Source: Amphiplicatus metriothermophilus (lineage in GTDB: Bacteria > Pseudomonadota > Alphaproteobacteria > Caulobacterales > Parvularculaceae). From it: 64,000 nucleotides of DNA. A program made the translations under genes and the position numbers. Shown here in pieces: positions 34,703-41,972 of this stretch (positions are counted from its first letter, which is position 1; every line of letters starts with the position of its first letter). The stretch is from positions 323,501 to 387,500 of the forward strand of contig NZ_FZQA01000002.1 of the NCBI RefSeq assembly GCF_900199215.1. The letters run 5' to 3'. The notes beneath the pieces are model-generated. The model did not search any database. It was not told the DNA's origin and saw nothing but the letters and a program-made list of their open reading frames with translations.

Positions 34703-35026
34703 ATGTACGCCATTCGCATTTTGGGCGCGGCCACCGCCTTCTGCACGGTGCTGCTCGAAGTCTACTCCGGCGTTATCGACGGCCCGCTGTGGTGGGTGCT
34801 GCCGGGCGGGCTCGTCCTCGCGCTGCTGATTTCGCTGTCGCTTTACATGGAAATCGCGGCGAACGGCGCGGCGGGCCGCCCCACGCCGGGCTTCGTCAGC
34901 TCGGCGATCCAGTTCATCGTCATCCTCGCCATCGCCTTCGGCATGTCGTGGTTCTCCAACCATTTCGGGCGGGAGATCATTCCGCAGCTGCTCGAGCAGC
35001 GCGGCTGGACTCGTCCCGCCCCGTAG
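34703..35026 (+). CDS. Small membrane protein of unknown function
   Basis: A 107-residue protein with three hydrophobic segments: ILGAATAFCTVLLEVYSG, LWWVLPGGLVLALLISLSL and AIQFIVILAIAFGMSWF. The ATG at 34703 has a GAGGGG ribosome site 7 bases upstream; the frame is open from an ATG overlapping the P-ATPase stop (34634), which would add 23 polar residues. I do not recognise the family. Its position directly behind a copper ATPase suggests, but does not show, a link to metal handling. Its last 50 bases overlap the 3' end of the convergent DUF1272 gene. Confidence 0.65.
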   Translation: MYAIRILGAATAFCTVLLEVYSGVIDGPLWWVLPGGLVLALLISLSLYMEIAANGAAGRPTPGFVSSAIQFIVILAIAFGMSWFSNHFGREIIPQLLEQRGWTRPAP

Positions 35027-35363
35027 GCGAAATCGCCGGCGCTCGCCGGCTCGCGCTACCGGCCTGAGGGGGAATGTCGCGGACGGCTCTCACGAAGGCT
35101 GCAACCTCGCTCCGCCCGTATTTGAGGCGGACGCGCTCGTCCGACGCCGGCTGCCTCGCGAGGCTGACGCCGGGGCGGCGCTCCGTTGACGGACGGATCG
35201 GCCGCGGGACGAAACCGCCGCCGCAGTTCGGGCAGACGTCGAACAGAACGGTCTCCACGCAATCCGCGCAGAACGTGCATTCATAGCTGCAGATGCGCGC
35301 GTCGGGCGAGTCGGGCGGCAGATCCCGGTCGCAATATTCGCAATTCGGCCTCAGCGCGAGCAT
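34977..35363 (-). CDS. DUF1272 zinc-ribbon protein
   Basis: A 128-residue protein whose first ~60 residues match DUF1272: NCEYCDRDLPPDSPDARICSYECTFCADC and CPNCGGGFVPRPIRP supply eight or more cysteines in two zinc-ribbon knuckles. The C-terminal half is low-complexity Arg/Ala/Ser and overlaps the neighbouring membrane protein gene by 50 bases, so the true stop-distal part may be a weakly constrained extension. Function of DUF1272 is unknown; the fold implies nucleic-acid or protein binding. Confidence 0.82.
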   Translation of the reverse strand: MLALRPNCEYCDRDLPPDSPDARICSYECTFCADCVETVLFDVCPNCGGGFVPRPIRPSTERRPGVSLARQPASDERVRLKYGRSEVAAFVRAVRDIPPQAGSASRRAPAISPTGRDESSRAARAAAE

Positions 35364-35443
35364 CGCGCCCTCCCGTTCCCCGCACGCCTCCTCATTCCGG
35401 GCGGATGCGCCGCCGAAAAGAACGAAAGGGCGTGCGGGCGTCG

Positions 35444-35734
35444 TTAATGCCCCTCCTTCCGGTCGACATGGCCGAGGTCGCGGCCCGGCGCGACGCGGTC
35501 GCGCACCCGGCGTTTGAGCTCGGCGATGTCAGGAAAGCCGCCGTCTTTCTTGCGCGACCAGATCGTCTCGCCGTCGAGCCGGATCTCGAACGCGCCGCCC
35601 TCGGAGTCCGGAACGAGCGTCACCGCGGCAAGCTCCTCGCCGAAGGTCGACAGGAGTTCCTGCGCCATCCAGCCGGCGCGCAGCAGCCAGTTGCACAGCC
35701 GGCAATAGACGATCTCGACGCGCGGTCCGCTCAT
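35444..35734 (-). CDS. SelT/SelW/SelH (Rdx) family selenoprotein-like protein
   Basis: A 96-residue thioredoxin-like Rdx protein. The redox motif CRLC lies near the N-terminus in EIVYCRLCNWLLRAGWMAQELL, with cysteine in the place where eukaryotic SelW carries selenocysteine. The GGAFEIRLDGETIWSRKKDGGFPDIAELKRRVRD block is the family C-terminal half. The ribosome site GGGAGG precedes the ATG by about 9 bases. The role is presumably thiol redox; no partner is evident. Confidence 0.88.
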   Translation of the reverse strand: MSGPRVEIVYCRLCNWLLRAGWMAQELLSTFGEELAAVTLVPDSEGGAFEIRLDGETIWSRKKDGGFPDIAELKRRVRDRVAPGRDLGHVDRKEGH

Positions 35735-35769
35735 GACGATTTCCCTCCCAAGACGCGGCGCCGGGCGCG

Positions 35770-35964
35770 TCAGATCTTGAACATCTTCTCGGCGGCCGCC
35801 CGCGTCGAGCCGCGCGCGCCGAGCGCCGCCTCGCAGCGCGCGATCTCCGCCTTGAGCGAGGCGATGCGTTCTTCGAGATCGTCGACGGAAAGCGTGCTGA
35901 GGTCCTGTTTCTTCAGGGACTTCAGCGTGAGGTCCGGGGTTTCCTGCGGCTCGTCGAAATCCAT
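35770..35964 (-). CDS. DUF1192 small coiled-coil protein
   Basis: A 64-residue acidic protein of the DUF1192 family: DLSTLSVDDLEERIASLKAEIARCEAAL forms a short coiled coil and the tail ends AAEKMFKI. The start at 35964 is set by the family start MDFDEP; the frame is open upstream without resemblance. It is divergent from the quinone oxidoreductase with 137 bases between starts, an arrangement conserved in many alphaproteobacteria. Function unknown. Confidence 0.85.
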   Translation of the reverse strand: MDFDEPQETPDLTLKSLKKQDLSTLSVDDLEERIASLKAEIARCEAALGARGSTRAAAEKMFKI

Positions 35965-36101
35965 GGCGCGTCTCCCGGCGGCGCTTGTTTCAGGCGACGG
36001 ATTTTGGGTTATCGCCGCCGCGGGTTCAAGCCGGCGCGCGCCTCGCAAAACCGTTCCCGTTCCGGCTACAAGAAGACGACGAAATCAGGGAGCCTGTCGC
36101 C

Positions 36102-37103
36102 ATGAGCGCGCCCATTCCCGAGACCATGCGCTGCATCGAGATCGTAAAGCCCGGCGGGCCGGAGGTTCTGCGGCTCGCGACGCGCCCGACGCCGAAACCC
36201 GGCAAGGGCGAGGTCCTCGTGAAGGTTGCGATGGCGGGCGTGAACCGGCCGGACGTGCTCCAGCGGCTCGGCCATTACCCGCCGCCGGAGGGCGCGAGCG
36301 ACCTGCCCGGCCTCGAAGTCAGCGGCGAGGTCGTCGCCGTCGGCCCGGATGTCCATGGCGAGCGCGTCGGCGACAAAGTCTGCGCGCTCCTGCCCGGCGG
36401 AGGCTACGCCGAATACGCGCTCGCGCATGAGGGTTCATGTCTGCCCGTCCCGCGCGGGCTTTCCATGGCCGAGGCGGCGGCTCTGCCCGAGACCTGTTTC
36501 ACCGTCTGGGCCAACGTCTTCGAGGACGGGGGACTCAAGGGCGGCGAGACGCTGCTTGTCCATGGCGGGACGAGCGGGATCGGCGTCGCCGCCATCGCCA
36601 TGGCCAAGGCCTTCGACGCGCAGGTGGTCGCCACCGCGTCGAGCGCGGAGAAGCTCGATGCCATCCGCCGACGCGGCGCCGATCACGCATTCAACTACCA
36701 GACCGACAAGTGGGAGGAGGAGATCGCCGCCCTCGGCGGGGTCGACGTCGTGCTCGACATGGCGGGCGGGGATTTCGTGGCCCGCAATCTCCAATGCCTC
36801 AAGCCCGGCGGCCGGCACGTCTCCATCGCCTTTCTACGCGGGGCGACGGCGGAGGTGAACATCTTCGCGATCATGCGCAAAAGGCTGCGCCTGACCGGCT
36901 CGACCCTGCGCGGGCGCGACAATGGCGAAAAGGCGCGCATCGCCTTCGCGCTGCGCAACCATGTCTGGCCGCTCATCGAAGCCGGGCGGATCACGCCCGC
37001 GCTCGACAGGATCTTTCCTCTCGCGGACGCCGCCAGAGCCCATGAGCGCATGGAGGCCGGCCGCCATATCGGCAAGATCGTGCTGGCGGTTTCGGAGGAA
37101 TAG
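36102..37103 (+). CDS. NAD(P)H-quinone oxidoreductase, zeta-crystallin/PIG3 family
   Basis: A 333-residue zinc-free MDR-superfamily oxidoreductase. The N-terminus MRCIEIVKPGGPEVLRLATRPTPKPGKGEVLV, the VNRPDVLQRLGHYPPPEGASDLPGLEVSGEV segment and the NAD(P)H loop LVHGGTSGIGVAAIAMAKAF identify the PIG3 group, which transfers one or two electrons from NADPH to quinones. The start at 36102 has a CAGGGAG site and matches the family; the upstream frame is not conserved in character. trcR follows after 140 bases with its own promoter-like sequence. Confidence 0.92.
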   Translation: MSAPIPETMRCIEIVKPGGPEVLRLATRPTPKPGKGEVLVKVAMAGVNRPDVLQRLGHYPPPEGASDLPGLEVSGEVVAVGPDVHGERVGDKVCALLPGGGYAEYALAHEGSCLPVPRGLSMAEAAALPETCFTVWANVFEDGGLKGGETLLVHGGTSGIGVAAIAMAKAFDAQVVATASSAEKLDAIRRRGADHAFNYQTDKWEEEIAALGGVDVVLDMAGGDFVARNLQCLKPGGRHVSIAFLRGATAEVNIFAIMRKRLRLTGSTLRGRDNGEKARIAFALRNHVWPLIEAGRITPALDRIFPLADAARAHERMEAGRHIGKIVLAVSEE

Positions 37104-37105
37104 CT

Positions 37106-37133
37106 TTGCCTTTTGCCCCGAACGGCCTATATA
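37106..37133 (+). promoter_or_regulatory. Promoter for trcR
   Basis: TTGCCT at 37106-37111 and TATATA at 37128-37133 are 16 bases apart, directly after the oxidoreductase stop codon. The implied leader of about 100 bases contains a perfect 9-bp hairpin, CGGCCCTCC (37191-37199) with GGAGGGCCG (37206-37214), and a T5 run near 37226. Confidence 0.55.
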
Positions 37134-37243
37134 GCGCCCAAAGTCGCGCTGATGCGCGCCGCTTTCCCCGGAAAACTCGGGCGTAAAGCGCGGCCCTCCG
37201 GAAAAGGAGGGCCGGAGGCGAACCCTTTTTCGGAGACGATTTC

Positions 37244-37945
37244 ATGGCCGACAGACCCTTGATGCCGCTGGCGACCGCCGTCTGGCTGATCGACAACACC
37301 TCCCTCACCTTCGACCAGATCGCGGATTTCTGCGGCCTCCATCCCCTGCAGGTGAAAGGCATCGCCGACGGCGACGTGGCCGCGGGGGTGCGCGGCATCG
37401 ACCCGATCACCAACCACCAGCTCGCTCGCGAGGAGATCGAAAAGGGCGAGGCCGACCCGACCTATCGGATGAAGCTGTCGCGCCCCAAGACCGTCGTGGC
37501 GGAAAAGCCGCGCAAGGGCCCGCGCTACACGCCGGTTTCGAAGCGCCAGAACCGGCCCGACGCCATCGCCTGGATGCTGCGCAACCACCCGGAAGTCGCC
37601 GACGCGCAGATAGCCAAGCTGCTCGGCACCACCAAGACGACGATCCAGGCTGTGCGCGACCGCACGCACTGGAATTCGCAGAACATCACGCCGCAGGATC
37701 CGGTCGGCCTCGGCCTGTGCACGCAGCTCGAACTCGACGCAGTGGTGCGCAAGGCCGCCGCGCGCAAGGCGAAGCTCGAACCGGCCGCGCCCGACGGACC
37801 GACTCTCGAGCCGGCGAGCGAGACGACGGCCGAGCCGGAAACGGCCGAGGCCGAAGAAGCCGAGGAGTCCCGCGAGGTCGATCTCGAAAAGGTGTTCGCC
37901 AGCCTCGGCGGCTCGAAGAAGCAAGAAGCGGACGAGGACGAATAA
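37244..37945 (+). CDS. trcR: Cell-cycle transcriptional regulator TrcR (DUF1013)
   Basis: A 233-residue DUF1013 protein. PLMPLATAVWLIDNTSLTFDQIADFCGLHPLQVKGIADGDVAAGV starts the family, a first helix-turn-helix-like segment, and AIAWMLRNHPEVADAQIAKLLGTTKTTIQAVRDRTHWNS (near residues 107-145) is a second, sigma-like HTH. TrcR is an alphaproteobacteria-specific factor associated with RNA polymerase and cell-cycle transcription. The C-terminal ~60 residues are Glu/Ala-rich and acidic. It follows the quinone oxidoreductase, a common context for the family, and has a leader with a stable hairpin. Confidence 0.9.
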   Translation: MADRPLMPLATAVWLIDNTSLTFDQIADFCGLHPLQVKGIADGDVAAGVRGIDPITNHQLAREEIEKGEADPTYRMKLSRPKTVVAEKPRKGPRYTPVSKRQNRPDAIAWMLRNHPEVADAQIAKLLGTTKTTIQAVRDRTHWNSQNITPQDPVGLGLCTQLELDAVVRKAAARKAKLEPAAPDGPTLEPASETTAEPETAEAEEAEESREVDLEKVFASLGGSKKQEADEDE

Positions 37946-38058
37946 GCGCTTGCCGTTCGCCGCGATGCAGTGACAATATCCGCTCGCCGGTTGCGCCAGA
38001 CGTGCCGGACGTTGTCGTTCTTGTACTGACGAAACCGGAGATCGAGAGAGGGGGCTTT

Positions 38059-38607
38059 ATGAAATTCGTCGCATTATCCGCGCTGGTCGCCGGCGCGCTG
38101 GCTCTCGCCGCGTGCGAAACGACCTCCACCAGGCCGTACCAGCCTTCCGTCCAGAACGTTCTGGCGATGAAGGCCGCGCGCGACGCCGCTGAACAAAAAC
38201 TGAAAATCAACACGGCGAGCGCTGCCGAAGGTGTGGAAACCAGCCTGACCTGCCGCGCGCTGGGCGCGCTTGAAGTCGCGCCCGGACAAACGCCGGTGGA
38301 GTATATTCACGGCGCGTTGCAAACTGAACTGTTCCAGGCCGAGCTCTACGATCAGATCGCCGGAACACCCGTCGATCTCAAGGTTACGCAGCTTGATTTC
38401 AATTCTTTCGGCACGGGCAAATGGACTGTCGCCATTACGCTTTCCTCGCCGAACTTGCCGGAAGGCTATTCCACGAGCGTCGATTACACGTTCAAGACAA
38501 GCTGGAGCGCGCTCAAGGCGTGCCAGAACGTCATCGACGCCTTCCAGCCGACCGTCAGCGCCCTCATCAGGAAGGCGGTTGAGGATCCGAATTTCCAACG
38601 GCTGTAA
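38059..38607 (+). CDS. Putative lipoprotein of unknown function
   Basis: A 182-residue protein with a lipoprotein signal: MKFVALSALVAGALALAAC, lipobox LAAC with Cys19. The mature part has no motif I recognise; it starts with a flexible ETTSTRPYQPS and contains a beta-rich-looking middle (LKVTQLDFNSFGTGKWTVAITLSSPN). GAGAGGGGG ahead of the ATG is a strong ribosome site, which decides the start. Residue 20 is Glu rather than Asp, so outer-membrane sorting is probable. It stands alone between trcR and the convergent SDR gene. Confidence 0.75.
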   Translation: MKFVALSALVAGALALAACETTSTRPYQPSVQNVLAMKAARDAAEQKLKINTASAAEGVETSLTCRALGALEVAPGQTPVEYIHGALQTELFQAELYDQIAGTPVDLKVTQLDFNSFGTGKWTVAITLSSPNLPEGYSTSVDYTFKTSWSALKACQNVIDAFQPTVSALIRKAVEDPNFQRL

Positions 38608-38619
38608 CAACGACGCGCA

Positions 38620-38660
38620 GTCTGCGGCGGCGGCCCCTCGATCGCCCCGTCGCCGCAGAC
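38620..38660. terminator. Hairpin between convergent lipoprotein and SDR genes
   Basis: A perfect 10-bp stem GTCTGCGGCG (38620-38629) / CGCCGCAGAC (38651-38660) with a 21-base loop lies after the lipoprotein stop. There is no T-run, so it may act as a transcript 3'-end stabiliser or a Rho-independent-like stop for both directions. Confidence 0.45.
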
Positions 38661-38697
38661 CTTCAGCTTAAGGATTAGCCCTGCGCTCTAAGGCCGG

Positions 38698-39483
38698 CTA
38701 CTCCTCCTCGGTCTTCTTCGTCGGCGCGCCGGAGCGGATCATCCGTCCGCCGTCGATATAGATGCACTGGCCGGTGATATAAGATGCCGCGTCCGAGGCG
38801 AGGAAGAATACGGTTTCGGCGACTTCCTCAGGATCGCCGAGGCGCTTGAGCGGCACGGACCGGCGCGCGAGACGCCGGTCGCCGTCGTCGATGAAGTCGT
38901 TTTTGATCGCCCCGACGCCGACCGCATTGGCGCGGATTCCATAAGGCGACAGCGCGAGCGCGATCGCCTTGGTCATCTGGTGCAGCCCGCCCTGAGTCGC
39001 GGCGAAAACGACGTGATCGGCCGCAGCGACGACGGCTTCGACCGACATGAGATTCACGATCGCGCCGGGCCGCATCTCTTCGTCGCTCGCTTCAAGCTGC
39101 TTGACGAACTGGCGCGCGACGGCCTGATTGACCAGAAACGCATTTTTGAGATTGCGCGCGACGACGCGCTCGAAATCCTCCTCCGAAGTCTCAAGAAACG
39201 CCGCTGAAAATTCCTCGCCCGCCATATGCGCGAGCACGTCGATGCGCCCGTTCGCCTCGAGCGCTTCGGCGACGATATTGTGCACATGCAGGCGGTTCGC
39301 CGGATCGGCGAGAACGAAGGTCGCCGTCCCGTCCTTGCCGGCGATCTCCTCCGCCAACGCCTTGCCGCGTTCTTCGTCCGTATCCGCCAGAACGAGCCTG
39401 TCGCCATGCGCAGCGAAGCGGCGCGCGCAAGCCGCCCCCACGCCGCTCGCAGCTCCGGTAATGACGACAGAGCGGCCTGCCAT
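38698..39483 (-). CDS. SDR-family protein with substituted catalytic Tyr and Lys
   Basis: A 261-residue short-chain dehydrogenase/reductase fold. The cofactor loop GAASGVG (residues 10-16) and ADTDEERG are kept, as is Ser147 in NLMSVEA and Asn111. The family YxxxK, however, is Phe160-A-A-T-Gln164 (VVFAATQGG), so both the catalytic tyrosine and lysine are lost, and the NNAG motif reads HMAG (residues 86-89). The C-terminus has the normal ITGQCIYIDGGRM. The gene is otherwise intact, so this looks like a maintained pseudoenzyme or an SDR with a different chemistry. A classic dehydrogenase activity should not be assumed. Confidence 0.85.
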   Translation of the reverse strand: MAGRSVVITGAASGVGAACARRFAAHGDRLVLADTDEERGKALAEEIAGKDGTATFVLADPANRLHVHNIVAEALEANGRIDVLAHMAGEEFSAAFLETSEEDFERVVARNLKNAFLVNQAVARQFVKQLEASDEEMRPGAIVNLMSVEAVVAAADHVVFAATQGGLHQMTKAIALALSPYGIRANAVGVGAIKNDFIDDGDRRLARRSVPLKRLGDPEEVAETVFFLASDAASYITGQCIYIDGGRMIRSGAPTKKTEEE

Positions 39484-39619
39484 AAACGGTTCCTGTCGTG
39501 TCAGAAAATTATAACCGCCCTGCGCGAAAATCGCCGCGCATCCAGCGTTCGCGCCCTTTTCTCAATCGCTTTCGACGCCGCGCGCCCCTCTCAGGACGCG
39601 CGGCGCAGTTGATCCTGCG

Positions 39620-39805
39620 TCAACTCGAATTCGAACCGTTCTGCGTGCGGATGCTCTCGATCTGGTCCTTGATTCGAAGTTTAAGGCGCTTCAGTTCGGT
39701 CACCCGGGCGTCGTCATGGCTGGGATGCTTGAGTTCGGCGGCGATCGCCGCTTCAAGCTCCTGATGCCGCTGAGTCAGCGTTTCCAGATGAGCCTTCAAC
39801 GCCAT
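39620..39805 (-). CDS. YdcH-like DUF465 protein
   Basis: A 61-residue helical protein of the DUF465/YdcH family: MALKAHLETLTQRHQELEAAIAAELKHPSHDDARVTELKRLKLRIKDQIE is the standard family pattern with its HPSHDD turn between two helices. A GGAGG ribosome site precedes the ATG at 39805. Function is unknown. A second, longer paralogue is encoded at 41102-41395, with ubiX and the TIGR02444 gene between them. Confidence 0.88.
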   Translation of the reverse strand: MALKAHLETLTQRHQELEAAIAAELKHPSHDDARVTELKRLKLRIKDQIESIRTQNGSNSS

Positions 39806-39901
39806 AGGAAACCTCCTTCGATTGGGACGGTGAAAAGTAAAGCATGGTCGAGCCCCGCCTGTCGACAGGCCCTGTCGCTCAGGTGGGCCTTCGCGCCGGC
39901 T

Positions 39902-39930
39902 TTGCCAAGGGCCGTCTCATGATGTATCAA
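39902..39930 (+). promoter_or_regulatory. Candidate promoter for ubiX
   Basis: TTGCCA at 39902-39907 and TATCAA at 39925-39930 with a 17-base spacer lie 27 bases before the GTG start of ubiX. Confidence 0.5.
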
Positions 39931-39956
39931 AAGTCTTACAACCTATTGAGAAAACA

Positions 39957-40547
39957 GTGAAAAATCCTGACAGACTCATCCTTGGCGTGAGCGGCGCTTC
40001 CGGCGCAATCTATGCGCGCCGGGCGCTGGAGGCGCTGGCTGCGGCGGGCGTCGAGACGCATCTCGTGGTCAGCAGGGCTGCTGAGATGACCATCGGCTAC
40101 GAGCTCGGCGAAAAGCTGAAGGATTTCGCCGCGCGCGCCGATCGTCATTACGCCGCGAGCGACGTCGGCGCGCCGATCGCCTCCGGATCGTTCCGTACGC
40201 GGGGCATGCTGATCGCGCCTTGCTCGGTGCGCACCATGTCCGAGATCGCGGCAGGCGTGACGACGAGCCTGCTTACGCGCGCCGCCGACGTCGCCCTCAA
40301 GGAGCGCCGCCGGCTCGTGCTGATGATCCGCGAAACGCCGCTGCATCTGGGACATCTGCGGACCATGACGCAGCTTGCGGAAATGGGCGCGATCATCATG
40401 CCCCCCGTCCCCGCCTTTTACGCGGAGCCGCGAACGATCGACGATCTCGTCGATCAGTCGGTCGGCCGCGCGCTCGACCTGTTCGACATCGAGACGGATT
40501 TCGTGCGCCGATGGGGCGAGGATCTCGAAAAGGGCCGGCGCAAGTGA
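39957..40547 (+). CDS. ubiX: Flavin prenyltransferase UbiX
   Basis: A 196-residue UbiX that joins dimethylallyl phosphate to FMN to make prenyl-FMN, the cofactor of UbiD decarboxylase in ubiquinone synthesis. Motifs: LILGVSGASGAIYARRALEAL, IASGSFRTRGMLIAPCSVRTMSEIAAGV, RRRLVLMIRETPLHLGHLRTM and IIMPPVPAFYAEPRTIDDLVDQSVGRALD. Translation begins at GTG 39957, with only a weak ribosome site. Its TGA overlaps the next gene's GTG (GTGA), so the TIGR02444 protein is translationally coupled. Confidence 0.93.
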   Translation: MKNPDRLILGVSGASGAIYARRALEALAAAGVETHLVVSRAAEMTIGYELGEKLKDFAARADRHYAASDVGAPIASGSFRTRGMLIAPCSVRTMSEIAAGVTTSLLTRAADVALKERRRLVLMIRETPLHLGHLRTMTQLAEMGAIIMPPVPAFYAEPRTIDDLVDQSVGRALDLFDIETDFVRRWGEDLEKGRRK

Positions 40548-41083
40548 ACGACGCGCGCGCGCAGGATTTCTGGGCGTGGTCGCTCGACCGTTACGCCCGG
40601 CCGGGCGTAGAGGAAACCCTTCTCGTGCTGCAGGACCGGCGCGGGCTCGACGTCTGCCTGCTGCTCTGGTGCGCCTGGCGGGCCGAGCGGGGCGACGTCG
40701 TCGATCGGCGAATCATGGCTCAGGCCGTCGCGCTTGCGGAGCCGTGGTCGCGGGAGGTGACGGGCCGCCTGCGCGCCGTGCGGCGCGCGCTCAAGACGGC
40801 TCGCCCCGAAGCGGTCGCCGCCGGCGCGCCGGCGCTGCGCGAGGCGGTCGGAAAACTGGAGCTCGAAGCCGAGCGGGCCGCCTGCGCCATGCTCGACGGC
40901 CTCGCGCCTGAGGCGCCGCCGACGGGCGCTTCGCCTGATGCGGCGGACGCCGGGACGCAGGCGCGACGCAATTTCGCCGCCTATCTCGCCGCCGCCGGGC
41001 GCGCAAGCGAGGCCGACGCGGAAATCCGGGCGCTGCTCGACGCCCTCGCCGCGCGCCTCTTCGCCTGTTCAGCCGGGCCTTGA
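40544..41083 (+). CDS. TIGR02444 family protein
   Basis: A 179-residue protein of the TIGR02444 family, recognised by FWAWSLDRYARPGVEETLLVLQDRRGLDVCLLLWCAWRA near the N-terminus and AQAVALAEPWSREVTGRLRAVRRALK. No enzymatic motif is known. The start is set at GTG 40544, overlapping the UbiX stop. It is followed after 18 bases by a YdcH-like gene. Function unknown; the ubiX-TIGR02444 junction suggests a shared transcript. Confidence 0.8.
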   Translation: MNDARAQDFWAWSLDRYARPGVEETLLVLQDRRGLDVCLLLWCAWRAERGDVVDRRIMAQAVALAEPWSREVTGRLRAVRRALKTARPEAVAAGAPALREAVGKLELEAERAACAMLDGLAPEAPPTGASPDAADAGTQARRNFAAYLAAAGRASEADAEIRALLDALAARLFACSAGP

Positions 41084-41101
41084 GGGAGTAATCTTCAATC
41101 G

Positions 41102-41395
41102 ATGAAGGATGACCTGCCGCCCGGTCCCGATGACGGCGCGCCCGACGCGAAAACGCTGAAAGGCCGGTTCCCGGCGCGCGAGAAATCGCTCGACGCCGCC
41201 AACGACGAAGCGTTGCTCATCAAGCTGCGCCTCTTGCAGGAGGAGCACGCCGATCTCGACGCGGCCATTTCCGCTCTCGAAGCGCAGCCCCATCACGACC
41301 GCCTCGCCGTTGCGCGGCTGAAGAAGAAGAAGCTCCTGCTCAAGGACCAGATACAGGCGGTCAAGGACCAGCTCACGCCCGACATCATCGCGTGA
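41102..41395 (+). CDS. YdcH-like DUF465 protein, longer paralogue
   Basis: A 97-residue DUF465 protein: residues ~40-97 (LIKLRLLQEEHADLDAAISALEAQPHHDRLAVARLKKKKLLLKDQIQAVKDQL) give the two-helix family fold; the first ~38 residues are a polar Asp/Pro-rich extension not seen in the 61-residue paralogue at 39620-39805. Function unknown. Confidence 0.85.
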   Translation: MKDDLPPGPDDGAPDAKTLKGRFPAREKSLDAANDEALLIKLRLLQEEHADLDAAISALEAQPHHDRLAVARLKKKKLLLKDQIQAVKDQLTPDIIA

Positions 41396-41396
41396 G

Positions 41397-41417
41397 GCCG
41401 GCGCCTTTTCCGCCGGC
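41397..41417. terminator. Hairpin between convergent genes (YdcH paralogue and SRPBCC)
   Basis: GCCGGCG (41397-41403) and CGCCGGC (41411-41417) form a perfect 7-bp stem around CCTTTTC. It lies between two convergent stops and may terminate both, although no clean T-run follows. Confidence 0.45.
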
Positions 41418-41435
41418 GCCGCCCTTTCAGCAGGC

Positions 41436-41972
41436 TCACGCCAGCAGCTTCTTTTCGTATTCGGGCTCGAGCCGCGCGATCGCCGCCCAGAACGGCGGCG
41501 GCGTCGCCCCTTCGAGCTTCGCTTTTAGAATGTCGAGATGAGAATGCCAGCCGCCGGAAATGCTGATGAGGTCCTGCGGCGTCCGGAGCTTCGAATGGGT
41601 CAGCGTCAGGCGCACCTTTCCGCTTTCCTCCGTCAGCCGGATTTCGACCTCGGTCCAGTCGCCGGACTCTTCGGGCCATTCGAAAACCAGAAGATGCGGC
41701 GGTTCGGCCTTGACGATGCGGCCGTCGAAACGGGTCTCCCCGGCGTGTTTTTCGTATTTCGGCGGCGGCTTGTCGTCCGCCGATGTAATGCGGCGGTGAT
41801 CGAAATGAAATTCGGCGCGCCCGCCCGGCCGCAGATCGAACTCGCCGGCGCAGAACCATTCGGCCCGTTTGTCCGCCTCCGTCAGATAGGCCCACACCCG
41901 CTCCAGCGGCCCCGGCAGCAGCCGCTCGATGCGGAACGTCGTCTTGTCGAGATATTCGCCATAGTCGCTCAT
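41436..41972 (-). CDS. SRPBCC (AHSA1-like) family protein
   Basis: A 178-residue START/SRPBCC-fold protein of the Aha1-like group: TFRIERLLPGPLERVWAYLTEADKRAEWFCAGEFDLRPGG at the N-terminus and VRLTLTHSKLRTPQDLISISGGWHSHLDILKAKLEG near the C-terminus. These proteins bind small hydrophobic ligands. The start overlaps the ArsR-family gene stop by 4 bases, and ArsR-SRPBCC pairs are a very common two-gene unit in proteobacteria. Ligand unknown. Confidence 0.85.
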   Translation of the reverse strand: MSDYGEYLDKTTFRIERLLPGPLERVWAYLTEADKRAEWFCAGEFDLRPGGRAEFHFDHRRITSADDKPPPKYEKHAGETRFDGRIVKAEPPHLLVFEWPEESGDWTEVEIRLTEESGKVRLTLTHSKLRTPQDLISISGGWHSHLDILKAKLEGATPPPFWAAIARLEPEYEKKLLA

